34,573 bases of DNA from JBBAGE01 sp041655055. GTDB lineage: Bacteria > Pseudomonadota > Alphaproteobacteria > Rhodobacterales > Rhodobacteraceae. Positions within the stretch are counted from its first letter, which is position 1; each line of letters opens with the position of its first letter. Below the pieces are notes generated by a model. That model searched no databases and was not told the origin of the DNA. It saw only the letters and a program-made list of their open reading frames with translations. The stretch spans positions 1 through 34,573 of the forward strand of contig JBBAGE010000006.1 of assembly GCA_041655055.1 (NCBI GenBank), given 5' to 3'. Below, one piece after another: positions 33,859 through 34,573 of this stretch. Position numbers and translations under genes: made by a program.

Positions 33859-34431
33859 TCAGGCGTCGCGCGGCAGAACCGATGTAACGCGGGCGATGAA
33901 TGTGTGGAATTCGGCCATGAAATTGCGCAAGAATTCCTCGGTGCTGTCATTCGTCACCTCGCCGGTATCGGTAATCAGGCCGGGGGTGAACTGAATATAG
34001 GCTTCGGGCGCGTTCATCTGCGGTGAATTGCAAAAGCTCAGCACGCTGCGCAGGTTTTGCTGTGCCACCGCCGTGCCGATCGAGCCGGGCGATGTCCCGA
34101 TCACCGCCGAAGGTTTGCGCGCAAAGGCATTGGTCCCATAGGGTCTGCTGGCCCAATCGATCGCATTTTTCAGCCCGCCGGGCAGGGCGCGGTTATATTC
34201 GGGCGTCACGAACAGCACCGCATCCACATCGGCGATGGCCTGTTTGAAATCGCGCGCGACGGGCGGATAATCGTCATCATAATCATAGCTGTAGAGCGGC
34301 AGATCCTTGAACGGGATCTCGGACATCTCTAGCTGGGACGGGGCAAGCTGCACCAGCGCCTGTGCCAATTTGCGGTTGATCGAGGCGCGGGCAAGGCTGC
34401 CGACGAAATAGCCGACCTTATATGTGCTCAT
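33859..34431 (-). CDS. NAD(P)H-dependent FMN reductase (flavodoxin-fold, ChrR-like)
   Basis: The 190-residue protein has the FMN-phosphate loop GSLARASINRKLA (residues 11-23), the TPEYNRALPGGLKNAIDW motif (about 76-93) and the GTSPGSIGTAVAQQ loop, matching quinone and chromate reductases of this fold. It probably reduces quinones or azo/nitro compounds using NADPH. ATG 34431 has AGGAG at good spacing; the promoter and an inverted repeat lie at 34512-34540. Confidence 0.88.
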   Translation of the reverse strand: MSTYKVGYFVGSLARASINRKLAQALVQLAPSQLEMSEIPFKDLPLYSYDYDDDYPPVARDFKQAIADVDAVLFVTPEYNRALPGGLKNAIDWASRPYGTNAFARKPSAVIGTSPGSIGTAVAQQNLRSVLSFCNSPQMNAPEAYIQFTPGLITDTGEVTNDSTEEFLRNFMAEFHTFIARVTSVLPRDA

Positions 34432-34511
34432 GATATGCTCCTGTCGCAGGGCGGGATTACCCGCCGGTTTCATGCGCTCTCATGAGCGTTTTCAGGTTTT
34501 CTGACACGAGA

Positions 34512-34540
34512 AGACTACCCCGCTGACACGGGTTAGTCAA
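34512..34540 (-). promoter_or_regulatory. Promoter with built-in operator for the FMN reductase gene
   Basis: On the minus strand, TTGACT (34540-34535) and TAGTCT (34517-34512) are 17 bases apart. The arms GACTAACCC and GGGTAGTC are near-perfect inverted repeats covering both hexamers. CTGACACG also recurs directly at 34501-34508 and 34523-34530, 22 bases apart. A repressor bound here would block polymerase directly. Confidence 0.5.
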
Positions 34541-34573
34541 AGATGTAGCCTGTACAGGCGCTGGAGACGGTGG

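Noticed and set aside
1..34573. CRISPR arrays, tRNA or rRNA genes, insertion sequences
   Set aside because: No spaced direct repeats, cloverleaf patterns, transposase motifs or terminal inverted repeats with target duplications were seen by eye.

Overview
The window looks like chromosomal DNA of a GC-rich alphaproteobacterium, most likely a Rhodobacteraceae (Roseobacter-like) heterotroph. I infer this from gene families, operon style (several ABC importers with start/stop overlaps) and codon use; no rRNA, tRNA, phage, transposase or CRISPR array is visible, so the placement is not proven.

Layout. 1-1898 (minus): a HAD phosphatase and two Dpp-type permeases (the second cut by the window edge), with a divergent LysR regulator at 2004-2888. 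2885-3925 (minus): an LLM-family flavin monooxygenase. 4225-6982 (minus): a periplasmic redox operon made of a Tat-exported fumarate-reductase-like flavoprotein interrupted by one in-frame amber codon, a small cytochrome c, and an alpha/beta-hydrolase-fold protein lacking the catalytic His. A divergent MarR regulator (7155-7652) faces this operon across a nested palindrome. 7762-13429 (minus): a complete five-gene peptide/nickel-type ABC importer. 13734-19650 (plus): a six-gene operon combining an Ugp-like ABC importer with a metallophosphodiesterase and a PtpB-like phosphatase, probably a phosphate-ester scavenging unit. 19670-20876: a TspO-like membrane protein and YjdM. 20873-27513 (minus): a PQQ alcohol-oxidation block with a quinoprotein dehydrogenase, cytochrome c, two family-3 binding proteins, an ABC-2 type permease and ATPase, and a site-2-protease-fold protein without its metal-binding motif. 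27670-31294 (plus): Wza/Wzb/Wzc capsule or exopolysaccharide export, where Wza has no visible lipoprotein signal. 31298-32314 (minus): GalE, which supplies UDP-galactose. 32425-34431: a Fax-type glutathione transferase, an Asp/Glu racemase-family protein and an FMN reductase.

Working together. Most of the window is uptake and oxidation of small organic molecules. Three transport systems each sit with a matching enzyme set: HAD, phosphodiesterase plus phosphatase, and quinoprotein ADH plus cytochrome. Stem-loops lie directly after both periplasmic binding-protein genes that precede their permeases, and on both sides of the quinoprotein ADH, which suggests RNA-level tuning of protein ratios. 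The most novel-looking items are the phosphoester operon, the quinoprotein block with an unusual metal site and a pseudo-protease, and the amber-interrupted flavoprotein.
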